A stretch of DNA of 64,000 nt from Thalassotalea sp. (GCA_029237915.1 JAQWHD010000038.1:62001-126000); one strand, 5' to 3'; shown: positions 25,911 to 41,374, numbered from the stretch's first letter. The notes: generated by a model not told the origin, from the letters alone. Made by a program: numbers and translations.

Positions 25911-26837
25911 ATGCCGACATCAATGCCAGATATAGCCAACCACACTACGGCGCAAACCGAAGGTACTCTAGATAGAGTGGGTATGGGTAATATTCAAATG
26001 CCAATTATGGTATCAGCCAAAGATGAAGCTGAAAGAATGGTTTCTGCTCACATCGATGCTTTCGTTAATTTAAATGATGCACAAGCTAAAGGCATTCATA
26101 TGTCTCGCTTGTATTTATTACTTGATGACCTTTCAAGTGGTAACACCCTTAATTACCAATCATTAGTAGCATTACTAAATGAATTTATTAGCTCACATCA
26201 CGATTTAAGTGATACTGCTTATGTTAAATTCAGTTTTGACTACCCTATGCGCCGTAAAGCGTTAGTTAGTGGTAAGTTAGGCTGGAGAATTTATCCGGTA
26301 ACTATCATAGGTAAATTAGAGCAAGGTAAATTTGATATTGAGTTATGCGTAGACATTGCTTATTCATCAACTTGTCCATGTTCAGCAGCTCTGGCTCGCC
26401 AGCTTATTCAAAAAGCATTCACTGAAAAATTTGCTGAGCAAGATACTGTAGCTAAAGAAGACATGCATCAATGGTTAGGAACATCTGAGGGCATAGTGGC
26501 AACACCACACAGCCAACGTTCAATTGCCGAAATTAAAGTTAAGCTAAACGAGTCAGTAGATTACTTCCCAATTACTGATGTAGTAGATACCATTGAAACT
26601 GCGTTACAAACACCAGTACAAGCTGCAGTTAAGCGTGAAGATGAGCAAGAGTTTGCTCGTTTAAACGGCCAAAACTTAATGTTTTGTGAAGATGCAGCCC
26701 GCCGCGTACAACACGCGATGAACCTGATTGAAGGCTACGATGATTATTGGGTTAAGATTAACCACTTAGAATCATTACACGCCCACGATGCAGTTGCCGT
26801 AACCACTAAAGGTATAGAAAACGGTTATAGAGCGTAA
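25911..26837 (+). CDS. folE2: GTP cyclohydrolase I type 2 (FolE2)
   Basis: The 308-residue protein has the type IB signature: [13 protein letters not shown] near the N-terminus, SRLYLLLDD, and the cysteine motif [13 protein letters not shown]. The end includes [13 protein letters not shown]. It converts GTP to dihydroneopterin triphosphate for folate and queuosine. FolE2 works with metals other than zinc and is often under Zur control, but I see no Zur-type palindrome in its leader. A good GGAG site precedes the ATG. Confidence 0.93.
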   Translation: MPTSMPDIANHTTAQTEGTLDRVGMGNIQMPIMVSAKDEAERMVSAHIDAFVNLNDAQAKGIHMSRLYLLLDDLSSGNTLNYQSLVALLNEFISSHHDLSDTAYVKFSFDYPMRRKALVSGKLGWRIYPVTIIGKLEQGKFDIELCVDIAYSSTCPCSAALARQLIQKAFTEKFAEQDTVAKEDMHQWLGTSEGIVATPHSQRSIAEIKVKLNESVDYFPITDVVDTIETALQTPVQAAVKREDEQEFARLNGQNLMFCEDAARRVQHAMNLIEGYDDYWVKINHLESLHAHDAVAVTTKGIENGYRA

Positions 26838-26880
26838 CACTAGATTTATAGCAATTTAATTAAATTGGTTTGAAACGATT

Positions 26881-26910
26881 AAGCCAGCAATATGCTGGCT
26901 TTATTATTTT
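26881..26910 (+). terminator. Intrinsic terminator after folE2
   Basis: AGCCAGCA and TGCTGGCT pair around a 3-base loop and are followed by TTATTATTTTT. Confidence 0.88.
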
Positions 26911-27255
26911 TCATACCTGAACAATCAATACAGTCTCTTATAATAAAAATTTATTTCATATTTTTTTCAATGATTTAAAAATCAAACTGTAAGTTTACAA
27001 CATAAACAACAAATCTTTCTGTCCCTTGAATTCATTGAGTTTCTTAATTTCCTTAATTCCCAGCCTATTAGTAGCATGTAAAACTTTAGTATTAATACTA
27101 AGAGTAATAACTCTATTTTTGATTGACCTTTGCATAACATAGCTATATCTTACAAGGTTCCCCCAGTTTGAAATTGCAATATTTATTCAGTTTTTAATTA
27201 TTAATATTCGTCAATGCAATTCGACAATACTGGCCAGAATATAGGAGATTTATGC
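26911..27255 (+). promoter_or_regulatory. gltB leader with 16-bp palindrome
   Basis: No ORF is seen in this leader of about 345 bp. It contains TTAGTATTAATACTAA, a perfect 16-bp palindrome about 155 bp before the gltB start, loosely like an Lrp-type site, and a strong AGGAG ribosome site. Lrp controls gltBD in E. coli; whether it does here is unknown. Confidence 0.45.
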
Positions 27256-33167
<5,912 letters not shown>

Positions 33168-33186
33168 ACTTCAAACCTTAGCATTT

Positions 33187-33217
33187 AAAAACCAGAGCAT
33201 AGTCTCTGGTTTTTTTA
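33187..33217 (+). terminator. Intrinsic terminator after gltD
   Basis: AAAAACCAGAG and CTCTGGTTTTTTT form a textbook hairpin with a long T run. Confidence 0.9.
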
Positions 33218-33250
33218 TAGCTAAAATTCAACAGACTACATTGCGCTTAT

Positions 33251-33281
33251 CGCACCACCACGGCGCACCACCACAGCGCAC
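33251..33281. repeat. Two tandem 13-bp GC-rich repeats
   Basis: CGCACCACCACGG and CGCACCACCACAG are direct tandem copies followed by a partial third (CGCAC). They stand out from the AT-rich surroundings in the spacer between gltD and the glucosylglycerate cassette. Confidence 0.75.
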
Positions 33282-33462
33282 AAAAATAACGCCCTGAAAC
33301 AACGCACCAAACCGGTGCACCCTTGAATCTATTTAGACCTTAAGTACTATCACTTTTCGACCATACAATTAAAATCCCCTTTATTTATAAGGGTTTCACA
33401 CCTTGGTACATAAGTTGCTCTCTTTAATACATAAATTATAAAAATGTATAAAGGAAATAACT

Positions 33463-34314
33463 GTGGATAACAAATACATCATCTCAACTGATTTAGACGG
33501 TACCTTGCTTGATCATAATACCTATAAATTTAATAAAGCAGCGCCAGCTTTAGAGTATTGTGATGATATGCAAATTCCAATTATTTTCAACACCAGTAAA
33601 ACCTTCTCTGAAACTGAAAAATTAAGAAAACAGCTAAATAACAACCACCCATTTATTATTGAAAATGGTGCTGCAGTTTATGTCCCCAAGGAGTATTTTG
33701 AGATGGCTGAACCAAGTTCAGTTCCTCGATTCGACGCTGGCGAGTATTGGGTATACAAATTTGGTATTAATCGTTCAGAAATACTATCAAGATTAACCAC
33801 ATTTGCTGCCAGTCACCCATACAGTTACAAAGGCTTTAAATCGACTACAACCAGGGAATTATCTAAAGACACTGGCCTTACCTTAGAGCAAGCGGCAGCG
33901 GCTAAGGAACGTCAATTTTCTGAGCCTGTAGCTTGGTTAGATAAACCAGAAAAACTTAACGAGTTTAGCCAACACTTAAACCTGTTTGGTTTAAATTGTA
34001 TCCAAGGCGGGCGTTACTCGCATGTAATAGGACAAACCAACAAAGCTAAACCGTTATTGTTTTTAAAAGAGCTTTATCAGCAAAAATATAATAACAACCA
34101 GATCTTAATTTCATTAGGTGATAGTCCCAACGATAGAGAAATGTTGGAGTGTGCTGATATCGCGGTAGTGATTGAATCACCGAGTCATCAAGATCCCATT
34201 TTAAATACCCATCCACACTTAATTCGTTCTCGCTTTCAAGGACCTATGGGTTGGAATGAATCGATGCTGAATTTACTGCAAACAAACACAGAAAAACCAG
34301 CAATAAACGTATAA
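33463..34314 (+). CDS. HAD phosphatase, glucosyl/mannosyl-3-phosphoglycerate phosphatase
   Basis: A HAD-IIB phosphatase of 283 residues: motif I STDLDGTLLD near the N-terminus (nucleophile Asp), motif II NTSKT, and motif IV LGDSPNDREML. The PFIIENGAAVYVP segment is typical of the MpgP/GpgP branch. It would dephosphorylate glucosyl-3-phosphoglycerate made by the next gene's product, yielding glucosylglycerate. The start is GTG after AAGGA. It is first in a three-gene cassette. Confidence 0.85.
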   Translation: MDNKYIISTDLDGTLLDHNTYKFNKAAPALEYCDDMQIPIIFNTSKTFSETEKLRKQLNNNHPFIIENGAAVYVPKEYFEMAEPSSVPRFDAGEYWVYKFGINRSEILSRLTTFAASHPYSYKGFKSTTTRELSKDTGLTLEQAAAAKERQFSEPVAWLDKPEKLNEFSQHLNLFGLNCIQGGRYSHVIGQTNKAKPLLFLKELYQQKYNNNQILISLGDSPNDREMLECADIAVVIESPSHQDPILNTHPHLIRSRFQGPMGWNESMLNLLQTNTEKPAINV

Positions 34315-34364
34315 AAGTGACAGCTAAACAAACGACTAACAACTAATTAATACAGGAGTATATT

Positions 34365-35612
34365 ATGGGCGATTTTTATCAAAATGGCATCATTACCACC
34401 TTACATAACTTATCTAAACGTCCGGTTGAAGATATGGAGAAAGAACTATTAGAATTTAGTAAAAAGCGTCCTATGGGTTTAGTACTACCTTCCCTTTATT
34501 CCGAATTAGATACTAAAGCGTTACCAAATATTGTTAAAGAGCTGACCAAAGTACCCTACCTATCGCAAGTCGTTATCGGCTTAGATAGAGCGACAGAGGA
34601 TGAATACCGTCATGCGTTAGATTTTTTCTCACAACTGCCACAAGATCACCAAGTGCTATGGAACGATGGCCCAAGATTAAAAGCATTAGATAAAGAATTA
34701 CGTGAACTTGGACTTGCGCCAGAGCAAATGGGTAAAGGTCGCAATGTTTGGTATTGTTTCGGTTATACCTTGGCCTGTAACAAGGTTGAATCGGTGGCAT
34801 TACACGATTGCGATATCTTAACTTATGAGCGTGACTTATTGGCTCGCTTAATTTACCCGGTAGCCAATCCAAAATTCAATTACGAATTTTGTAAAGGTTT
34901 TTACTCAAGAATTGCCAATGGTACCCTTAATGGCCGTGTTAGCCGTTTATTAGTCACACCACTTATTAGGGCGTTAAAGAAACAAGCAAAAGATACTGAA
35001 TATCTAGATTACCTAGATAGCTTCCGCTATGCCTTAGCTGGTGAGTTTTCATTCCGCATCGATGTTCTCAATGATCTGCGCATTCCAAGTGACTGGGGTT
35101 TAGAGATTGGCGTATTATCGGAAATGAAACGTAACTATGCTACTAACCGCATCTGCCAAGTAGATATCGCCGATGTTTACGATCACAAGCATCAAATATT
35201 GTCAGAAGATAACGAAGATGGTGGTTTATCAAAAATGTCGATAGACATTGCTAAAGCACTATTTAGAAAACTTGCCATTCAAGGCACAGTATTTAATAGT
35301 GGTACTTTCAGAACGATTAAAGCGACCTACTACCGAATGGCTTTAGACTTCATTGAAACCTATAAAAATGACGCTATTATTAATGGCTTAGATTTAGATG
35401 TGCACAAAGAAGAACAAGCCGTTGAATTATTTGCTGAAAACATTATTAAAGCCGGTGAAAAGTTCTTAGACGACCCAATGGAAACGCCGTTTATTCCAAG
35501 CTGGAACCGCGTAACCAATGCCATGCCCGATGTTTTTGAACGTTTAAAGAAAGCGGTAGAAGAAGATAACTTAGAATTTTCACAACCTAAGCAAAATATC
35601 AAAACAGCTTGA
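34365..35612 (+). CDS. gpgS: Glucosyl-3-phosphoglycerate synthase (GpgS, GT81 type)
   Basis: The 415-residue sequence follows archaeal GpgS closely as I remember it: RPMGLVLPSLYSELDTKALPNIVKEL, LWNDGPRLKAL, GKGRNVWYCFGY, and the metal-binding ALHDCDILTYERDL (a DxD-like site), then FRYALAGEFSF and DWGLEIGVLSE. It transfers glucose from a nucleotide sugar to 3-phosphoglycerate. AGGAG precedes the ATG. Neighbouring phosphatase and phosphorylase genes complete synthesis and recycling of glucosylglycerate. Confidence 0.88.
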   Translation: MGDFYQNGIITTLHNLSKRPVEDMEKELLEFSKKRPMGLVLPSLYSELDTKALPNIVKELTKVPYLSQVVIGLDRATEDEYRHALDFFSQLPQDHQVLWNDGPRLKALDKELRELGLAPEQMGKGRNVWYCFGYTLACNKVESVALHDCDILTYERDLLARLIYPVANPKFNYEFCKGFYSRIANGTLNGRVSRLLVTPLIRALKKQAKDTEYLDYLDSFRYALAGEFSFRIDVLNDLRIPSDWGLEIGVLSEMKRNYATNRICQVDIADVYDHKHQILSEDNEDGGLSKMSIDIAKALFRKLAIQGTVFNSGTFRTIKATYYRMALDFIETYKNDAIINGLDLDVHKEEQAVELFAENIIKAGEKFLDDPMETPFIPSWNRVTNAMPDVFERLKKAVEEDNLEFSQPKQNIKTA

Positions 35613-35655
35613 TGATTAAAGCAAGGTATAAACGCTAACATTTAAGGTTAAAAAT

Positions 35656-37422
35656 ATGAACGATAACGATCCAATGCTAAATGAAAATCCAGTGCTACAT
35701 GACTTATTGTGTAAAACGGTTGCCCATTTAAATGCACTTTATTGTGATAATGATAACTTAACTTTAGCGCAGCGTTTACTTGCCGTTATGGATGTGAGTG
35801 ATGGCGGTGTCGCGCCCACTCCTCATAGTAATAACTGGGATGAATCTGATGTATTTTTAATTACTTATGCCGACAGTCTCATAGCTCCAAATCAAGCGCC
35901 GCTTAATACATTGCACCATTTTTTAACTGATCACCTAAAAGATAATGTTAGCTCGGTGCACCTGCTACCTTTTTATCCTTACAGCTCTGACGATGGCTTT
36001 GCGGTTATCGATTACTATCAAGTTAATGAGTCGGTAGGTGATTGGCCCGATCTACAAAGCATCGCCTATAACTATAAGGTTATGGCTGATGTGGTAATAA
36101 ATCACTGTTCAGCTCGTAGTGGTTGGTTTGAAAACTTTAAACAACAAAAACACCCAGGCAAAGACTTTTTCTTTTTAGCCTCTCCCGAGGATGACACCTC
36201 GCAAGTCGTACGTCCTCGTATTCATGACTTGTTGAAAGAAGTAGAAACCGTTGATGGTAAAAAACATGTGTGGTGTACTTTTAGTCATGACCAAGTAGAT
36301 TTTGACTTTACCAATCCTGAAGTGCTCATCGAGTTTGTCAGCATATTAAAATTCTACTTAGATAAAGGCATCACTATATTTCGCTTTGATGCGGTCGCCT
36401 TCCTATGGAAAGTCGTTGGCACGACCAGCATTAACCTACCAGAAACTCATGAAGTAGTACGTTTATTGCGATTATTGGTTGAGCATAACAACCCGAAAGC
36501 TGTGATAATTACCGAAACCAATGTACCAAATCGTCAAAACCTAATGTACTTTGGTAATGCCAATGAAGCCCACGCAATTTATAATTTTTCATTACCTCCG
36601 TTACTGATCAATACCTTAGTTACTGGCGACTGTACCCATTTGAAAACTTGGTTAATGTCACTACCGCCAGCGCAAAATGGCACTACCTATTTCAACTTTA
36701 TCGCCTCACATGACGGCATAGGTTTACGTCCTGTAGAAGGTATTTTAAGTGAGCAAGAAACTGACGAACTGATTAACTCTATGATTAATTTTGGTGGTCG
36801 CATTTCATGGCGAGCATTAAAAGGCGGGAAAAATCAGGCCTATGAGATAAACATCAGTTTAATTGATGCATTATCGGGAACAGTAAAAGGCCAAGATTCT
36901 TTACAAAAGCAACGCTTCGTTTGTGCCCATGCCATTATGCTAGCCATTGAAGGGATCCCAGCTATTTACATCCACAGCTTCTTAGGTACACAAAACGATC
37001 ATGACAAGGTTAAGCGAACTAATCAAAACCGAAGTATTAATCGCCATAAGTGGGACTACCCTGCACTGCAAACACAATTAGATAATCCTTTTAGTCATCA
37101 TGCGCAGGTTTTTCATGAGCTGACTAAGCTAATACAAGTCAGAAAAGAGCAACCGGCATTTCATCCTAATGCCACCCAATTCACCCTACATTTAGGGGTT
37201 AAATTATTTGCCTTTTGGCGTCAAAGCCCTGACCGCACGCAAAGCATATTCTCTATCAACAACATTACCGATAGCGAGCAAGTGCTGTCTTTAGCAGATT
37301 TGAACTTAATCGAGTTGGATTCTTGGACTGATTTAATTACCGGCCATACGTTTACCAATGTAAATGAAACCCTAACATTACAACCCTATCAATCGCTTTG
37401 GCTAACCAATAAAGTGACATAA
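35656..37422 (+). CDS. GH13_18 glycoside phosphorylase, probable glucosylglycerate phosphorylase
   Basis: The 588-residue protein is a sucrose-phosphorylase-like GH13 enzyme. Catalytic residues are visible as the nucleophile Asp in IFRFDAVAFLW, the acid/base Glu in IITETNVPN, and the transition-state Asp in FIASHDGIGLRP. Subfamily 18 includes sucrose, sucrose-6-phosphate and glucosylglycerate phosphorylases (E. coli YcjM). Position behind the glucosylglycerate synthesis genes points to glucosylglycerate plus phosphate giving glucose-1-phosphate and glycerate. Confidence 0.83.
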   Translation: MNDNDPMLNENPVLHDLLCKTVAHLNALYCDNDNLTLAQRLLAVMDVSDGGVAPTPHSNNWDESDVFLITYADSLIAPNQAPLNTLHHFLTDHLKDNVSSVHLLPFYPYSSDDGFAVIDYYQVNESVGDWPDLQSIAYNYKVMADVVINHCSARSGWFENFKQQKHPGKDFFFLASPEDDTSQVVRPRIHDLLKEVETVDGKKHVWCTFSHDQVDFDFTNPEVLIEFVSILKFYLDKGITIFRFDAVAFLWKVVGTTSINLPETHEVVRLLRLLVEHNNPKAVIITETNVPNRQNLMYFGNANEAHAIYNFSLPPLLINTLVTGDCTHLKTWLMSLPPAQNGTTYFNFIASHDGIGLRPVEGILSEQETDELINSMINFGGRISWRALKGGKNQAYEINISLIDALSGTVKGQDSLQKQRFVCAHAIMLAIEGIPAIYIHSFLGTQNDHDKVKRTNQNRSINRHKWDYPALQTQLDNPFSHHAQVFHELTKLIQVRKEQPAFHPNATQFTLHLGVKLFAFWRQSPDRTQSIFSINNITDSEQVLSLADLNLIELDSWTDLITGHTFTNVNETLTLQPYQSLWLTNKVT

Positions 37423-37502
37423 AATAGACGAACTCCCTGCATGATAACGGCTATGATATCGGGTATACTTCGCTCAAATAGATAAAAATATGAGAGATAT
37501 CG

Positions 37503-37745
37503 GTGATAAAGTTTACTCGCAATCAACAAGAGGCAATAGTTGCTAAACTGCAACGTTACTTTATTAATGAATTAGATCAAGATATTGGCCAGTTTGATGC
37601 CGAGTTCTTGATTGATTTTTTTGCTAAGGAAATGGGTAGTGCTTTTTACAATAAAGGTTTACTTGACGCACAAGCGATCGTTAATGAAAAAGTATTAACT
37701 ATTAGCGACGCCATTTATGAAATAGAACAGCCGAGTGATATTTAA
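37503..37745 (+). CDS. DUF2164 family protein
   Basis: This 80-residue protein matches DUF2164: [42 protein letters not shown]. It starts with GTG after a GAGAG site. Function unknown. Its stop overlaps the ATG of yaiI by one base, so the pair is translationally coupled. Confidence 0.85.
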   Translation: MIKFTRNQQEAIVAKLQRYFINELDQDIGQFDAEFLIDFFAKEMGSAFYNKGLLDAQAIVNEKVLTISDAIYEIEQPSDI

Positions 37746-38203
37746 TGTCTAAGATGAATATATGGGTAGATGCCGATGCGTGCCCAGTAGTGATCAAAGA
37801 AATCCTTTTTAAAGCCGCCGACAGAACGCAAACTGACACCACCTTGTTTGCTAATCATTTTCTTAAAATACCACCATCAAAGTTTATTAAATTTATCCAA
37901 GTTAGCTCAGGCTTTGATGTTGCTGATGATGAGATCGTAAAACGCGTTAATGCGGGTGACTTAGTGGTAACTCAAGACATTCCATTAGCGGCTGAGGTTA
38001 TCGAAAAAGGCGCTCTGGCATTAAACCCAAGGGGCGAGTTATACACACTAAGTAATATTCGCTCTCGCCTAAACATGCGAGATTTTATGGATACCATGCG
38101 CGCTAGTGGTGTACAAACCGGAGGGCCGCCTGCTTTAAATCATGGTGACAGACAAAACTTTGCCAATAACCTAGATAAGTTTTTAACCGCCGCTAAAAAA
38201 TAG
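37745..38203 (+). CDS. yaiI: YaiI/YqxD family protein (UPF0178)
   Basis: The 152-residue protein begins [18 protein letters not shown] and contains [19 protein letters not shown] and [11 protein letters not shown], the conserved blocks of UPF0178, which has a PIN-like fold with clustered acidic residues. The biological role is not established. Confidence 0.9.
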   Translation: MSKMNIWVDADACPVVIKEILFKAADRTQTDTTLFANHFLKIPPSKFIKFIQVSSGFDVADDEIVKRVNAGDLVVTQDIPLAAEVIEKGALALNPRGELYTLSNIRSRLNMRDFMDTMRASGVQTGGPPALNHGDRQNFANNLDKFLTAAKK

Positions 38204-38294
38204 CCATTATTTTCACTACCGATTTGGTAGTGTTACCCCCATTTTTCTGGCAAAATAACGCCAACAAAATAACTAAAATTATTAAAGGTCGACC

Positions 38295-38924
38295 ATGTCT
38301 GATTTATCCACTGCGATTAAACAAATCCAACAAATGCTAACCATGCAAGACGCAATGAATTCACGCGTAAGTGATACATGGCGAGAAAACAACTTTGAAT
38401 GGTACCGCGCCATTTGGGTTGAATGTGCAGAAATGCTAGATCACCACGGTTGGAAGTGGTGGAAACATCAAGAATGTGATGTGCCACAAGTGCAACTTGA
38501 GTTAGTCGATATATTTCATTTTGGTCTAAGCTTACGTCTTATGGCTGAGAATAATACTGATGTAATTGCCGAGCAATTAGCCAATGAATTACAACTAAGC
38601 GTTGAACATACCGATTTTAAATTTGCATTAGAAGATTTAGCATCAGCAGCCGTAACGAATAAATCATTTGACGGCAAAAGCTTTACAGCTTGTATGCAGT
38701 TAATGAATATGGATTTAGACGAATTATTTCGTCAATACGTAGGTAAGAACACCTTAAACTTTTTCCGTCAGGACTTTGGCTATAAAGAAGGTACCTACAT
38801 TAAAGTTTGGAACGGCAAAGAAGACAATGAAGTATTAGCTGATTTAGTAACGTCTTTAGACACAACAGCTAGTGACTTTCAAACACAAGTATACAACGGC
38901 TTAAAAGCGGCTTACCCAGCTTAA
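38295..38924 (+). CDS. Dimeric dUTP diphosphatase (all-alpha NTP pyrophosphatase)
   Basis: The protein of 209 residues has the all-alpha NTPase metal site: WVECAEMLDHHGWKWWK and LELVDIFHFGLSLR (E-x-x-E and E-x-x-D pattern). The C-terminal half contains the phage/kinetoplastid-type dUTPase segment FRQDFGYKEGTYIKVWNGKEDN. It should hydrolyse dUTP to dUMP and keep uracil out of DNA. It has its own leader with AAAGG before the start. Confidence 0.85.
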   Translation: MSDLSTAIKQIQQMLTMQDAMNSRVSDTWRENNFEWYRAIWVECAEMLDHHGWKWWKHQECDVPQVQLELVDIFHFGLSLRLMAENNTDVIAEQLANELQLSVEHTDFKFALEDLASAAVTNKSFDGKSFTACMQLMNMDLDELFRQYVGKNTLNFFRQDFGYKEGTYIKVWNGKEDNEVLADLVTSLDTTASDFQTQVYNGLKAAYPA

Positions 38925-38943
38925 GTTTAGTTTTAACCATATA

Positions 38944-38966
38944 ATCAAGGTGTCTGACACCTTGAT
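38944..38966. promoter_or_regulatory. Perfect 23-bp palindrome upstream of mtnN
   Basis: Arms ATCAAGGTGTC and GACACCTTGAT flank one central T. No T tract follows on either strand, so it is not a usual terminator. It lies 24 bp before the mtnN start and may be a repressor site or a leader hairpin. Confidence 0.65.
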
Positions 38967-38990
38967 ATAGAATAATAGATAAGGTTTATT

Positions 38991-39701
38991 ATGAAAGCAG
39001 GAATTATTGGCGCTATGGAGCCAGAGGTTGCGATTTTAAAAAGCAAACTTGAAAACTTAACAGAGCAACAAATTGCTGGTTACACGTTTTACTCGGGTAC
39101 CATAGATGGCAGCGAAGTAGTATTAGTACAATCGGGTATTGGTAAAGTAGCATCAGCAATCGCAACAGTATTATTAATTGATAAATTTCAGCCAGATTAT
39201 GTGGTTAATACTGGCTCTGCTGGTGGCTTTGAACAATCTTTAAAAGTTGGCGATATAGTGATTAGCTCTGAAGTTCGCCATCATGATGCTGATGTAACCG
39301 CCTTTGGTTATGAAATAGGTCAATTACCTAGTATGCCTGCTGCATTTATTCCACACCCAACTTTAGTTACTGCGGCACAAGCAGGTATTGATAAGCTAGA
39401 AGGTATTCAAACATTAACGGGCTTGATTACCACTGGTGATACCTTCATGACAAAAGATGATGATATCGCCAAAGCACGTGCTAATTTTCCAACCATGGCA
39501 GCAGTTGAGATGGAAGGCGCTGCAATAGCACAAACTTGTCATCAAATGAATGTCCCTTTTGTGGTTATTCGTTCAATGAGTGATATTGCCGGTAAAGAAT
39601 CGCCAACGTCTTTTGAAGAATACTTAGAAACTGCATCAGTGAACTCATCTGAATTAGTAATGAATATGCTTAACGAATTAAAAGCTAAATCATTAAATTA
39701 A
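38991..39701 (+). CDS. mtnN: 5'-methylthioadenosine/S-adenosylhomocysteine nucleosidase
   Basis: The 236-residue enzyme has the PNP-UDP phosphorylase family layout: GIIGAMEPEVAIL with the catalytic Glu, VNTGSAGGF, ISSEVRHHDADVTAFGY, and AAVEMEGAAIAQ with the ribose-binding Met-Glu, then RSMSDIAG with the catalytic Asp. It recycles MTA and SAH by cleaving adenine. Confidence 0.95.
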   Translation: MKAGIIGAMEPEVAILKSKLENLTEQQIAGYTFYSGTIDGSEVVLVQSGIGKVASAIATVLLIDKFQPDYVVNTGSAGGFEQSLKVGDIVISSEVRHHDADVTAFGYEIGQLPSMPAAFIPHPTLVTAAQAGIDKLEGIQTLTGLITTGDTFMTKDDDIAKARANFPTMAAVEMEGAAIAQTCHQMNVPFVVIRSMSDIAGKESPTSFEEYLETASVNSSELVMNMLNELKAKSLN

Positions 39702-39728
39702 AACAACATTTAGAAAACTTAAATAAAG

Positions 39729-39756
39729 TCCTGATGTTCATTTCAGGATTTTTTTT
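39729..39756 (+). terminator. Intrinsic terminator after mtnN
   Basis: TCCTGA and TCAGGA pair around an 8-base loop and are followed by eight T. Confidence 0.85.
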
Positions 39757-39847
39757 GCTTTTATAATAATGATTAAGTGCTACTATTTATTTATATAATA
39801 CTAATTTGAATAATAAATTAGCTACCTTGCTCTAATGGAGAGTCACT

Positions 39848-40267
39848 GTGTTTCGAATGCTTGTTATTTTTAGTTTAATCACCTTTACTGCTGCATGCGG
39901 TAATTTTGGCAAGTTTGAAAAGCCTCCAGAGCCTATGGCAAAATTAACTGGAGAGGCTAGCCAACAACAAGTGTTGGACATGCAAAGTAATAATGAAAAT
40001 TTTTTATTGTTAGATGTGCGCAGCCCCGAAGAGTTTGACGCCGGCCATATTTCAGGAGCCGTAAATATTAGTCATGACCAGTTAGTCAGCAACCTTAATA
40101 ATGTATTTACCTATAAAGATAAAAACATTGTTGTTTATTGTCGTTCCGGCAGACGAGCTCGCATTGCTATCGATATTTTAAAAGAGAACAGCTTTCATCA
40201 CGTAAATCATTTAACCGGTGATATGAATGGTTGGCAAGCCGCTGGCCTAAAAGTAGTGACCGAGTAA
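39848..40267 (+). CDS. Rhodanese-domain lipoprotein
   Basis: The GTG start (GGAG at good spacing) gives a lipoprotein signal peptide with FTAAC as lipobox. The rhodanese domain follows, with LLLDVRSPEEFDAGHISGA and the active-site loop YCRSGRRA whose Cys would carry the persulfide. The chain ends in MNGWQAAGLKV. It is a periplasmic, membrane-anchored sulfurtransferase-like protein; substrate unknown. Five bases separate it from the TRIC gene. Confidence 0.9.
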   Translation: MFRMLVIFSLITFTAACGNFGKFEKPPEPMAKLTGEASQQQVLDMQSNNENFLLLDVRSPEEFDAGHISGAVNISHDQLVSNLNNVFTYKDKNIVVYCRSGRRARIAIDILKENSFHHVNHLTGDMNGWQAAGLKVVTE

Positions 40268-40272
40268 TAACA

Positions 40273-40920
40273 ATGGCTGAAATAACACAACCAATGAGCA
40301 GTTTTATCTATTACGCTGATATTTTTGGAGTGATCGTTTTTGCTCTATCGGGTGCTCTCTTAGCTGGGCGCTATAGGCTCGATCCATTTGGCGTTATGGT
40401 ACTTGCTGCAGTCACAGCTGTAGGTGGAGGTACAATTCGAGATATCATTTTAGGCGCACCAGTATTTTGGACTGTGCAAACTGAATATATCGTGGTTATT
40501 TTCTTTACATCAATATTAACAATATTATTAATTCGAGAGCCTAAGCTAGTCTCTAGGCGTTTTATGCACATTGCCGATGCTTTTGGTTTAGCCTTATTTG
40601 CAGTACTAGGTACGAATAAAGCGCTTGATTATGGTCAACCAATACTTATTGCGATTATCATGGGTACAATTACAGCGGTAGCTGGAGGCATGATCAGGGA
40701 TATTATTTGTAATAGGATCCCTTTAATTTTACGTGAAGAAATATACGCAACAGCTGCTTTATTAGGTGCTACTTTATTTGTGGCATTTAAATATATTGGT
40801 TTTTCAGAAGTATTAGCAGGCACACTTGCTATGGCGGGTGCACTAACTTTACGCTTAGCAGGAATTTATTGGAAAGTATCCCTGCCAGCATTTAAATTTG
40901 ATGATGAACTTAATGGCTAA
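40273..40920 (+). CDS. TRIC cation channel family protein (UPF0126, YicG/YadS type)
   Basis: I use the ATG directly after the rhodanese stop (MAEITQPMSSF); the ORF-track start overlaps the upstream gene. The protein has two repeated units of three helices, each with the family GGGTIRDI / AGGMIRDI motif, plus a seventh helix. Bacterial TRIC homologues form trimeric cation channels; the physiological role of this branch is uncertain. Confidence 0.9.
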   Translation: MAEITQPMSSFIYYADIFGVIVFALSGALLAGRYRLDPFGVMVLAAVTAVGGGTIRDIILGAPVFWTVQTEYIVVIFFTSILTILLIREPKLVSRRFMHIADAFGLALFAVLGTNKALDYGQPILIAIIMGTITAVAGGMIRDIICNRIPLILREEIYATAALLGATLFVAFKYIGFSEVLAGTLAMAGALTLRLAGIYWKVSLPAFKFDDELNG

Positions 40921-40933
40921 GTACATACTGGGC

Positions 40934-40958
40934 ACTTGCTAATTCTTAATTAGCAAGT
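40934..40958. other. Hairpin between convergent TRIC and rraB genes
   Basis: ACTTGCTAATT and AATTAGCAAGT form a perfect 11-bp stem with a 3-base loop. No T run follows on either strand, so it is a stem-loop of uncertain role, perhaps a weak bidirectional terminator. Confidence 0.6.
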
Positions 40959-40999
40959 TGACCAAAAGTAACCTTAGGAAAAGTTAAATTCGGCTAAGA

Positions 41000-41329
41000 T
41001 TAATCATCAATTGCAATACCCCAACCATCATTATAACCGTCAAATTTACGGGCAAGCTTTTCAAATTGAGCTTCTTTGGCAACTATATTGTCATAACTTG
41101 GTAGCATTTCAATACAACAATCCACATCCCACACCCCGGCTGTTTTGTCAGGGTGAACTTTGATGTCCGTTGCAATATTTTCATCTTCAAGATGCTTTGC
41201 CATTGCGCGAGCGTTTTGTTCATCTTCAAATAATTGAAAAAATTCAACCATAGCAAGCTTGCTTAAATCAACGCCAGCTTGGTACATTTCATTTAATACC
41301 GAGCCATTTTCATCATTTGGAAAATTCAT
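41000..41329 (-). CDS. rraB: Ribonuclease E inhibitor RraB family protein
   Basis: This 109-residue protein is slightly shorter than E. coli RraB, lacking its acidic tail. It shares the fold pattern and the diagnostic end EKLARKFDGYNDGWGIAIDD (E. coli: LAEKFDVEYDGWGTYFED). RraB binds RNase E and modulates mRNA decay. Overall similarity to the E. coli protein looks moderate, so a divergent paralogue is possible. Confidence 0.78.
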   Translation of the reverse strand: MNFPNDENGSVLNEMYQAGVDLSKLAMVEFFQLFEDEQNARAMAKHLEDENIATDIKVHPDKTAGVWDVDCCIEMLPSYDNIVAKEAQFEKLARKFDGYNDGWGIAIDD

Positions 41330-41374
41330 TTTATTGCCTATACAACACTCTTTGGGTAATTACGCGCAGTATAA

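Noticed and set aside
27086-27101. Palindrome upstream of gltB as a proven Lrp site
   Set aside because: The match to the Lrp consensus is loose and spacing differs; kept only as a possible site within the leader.
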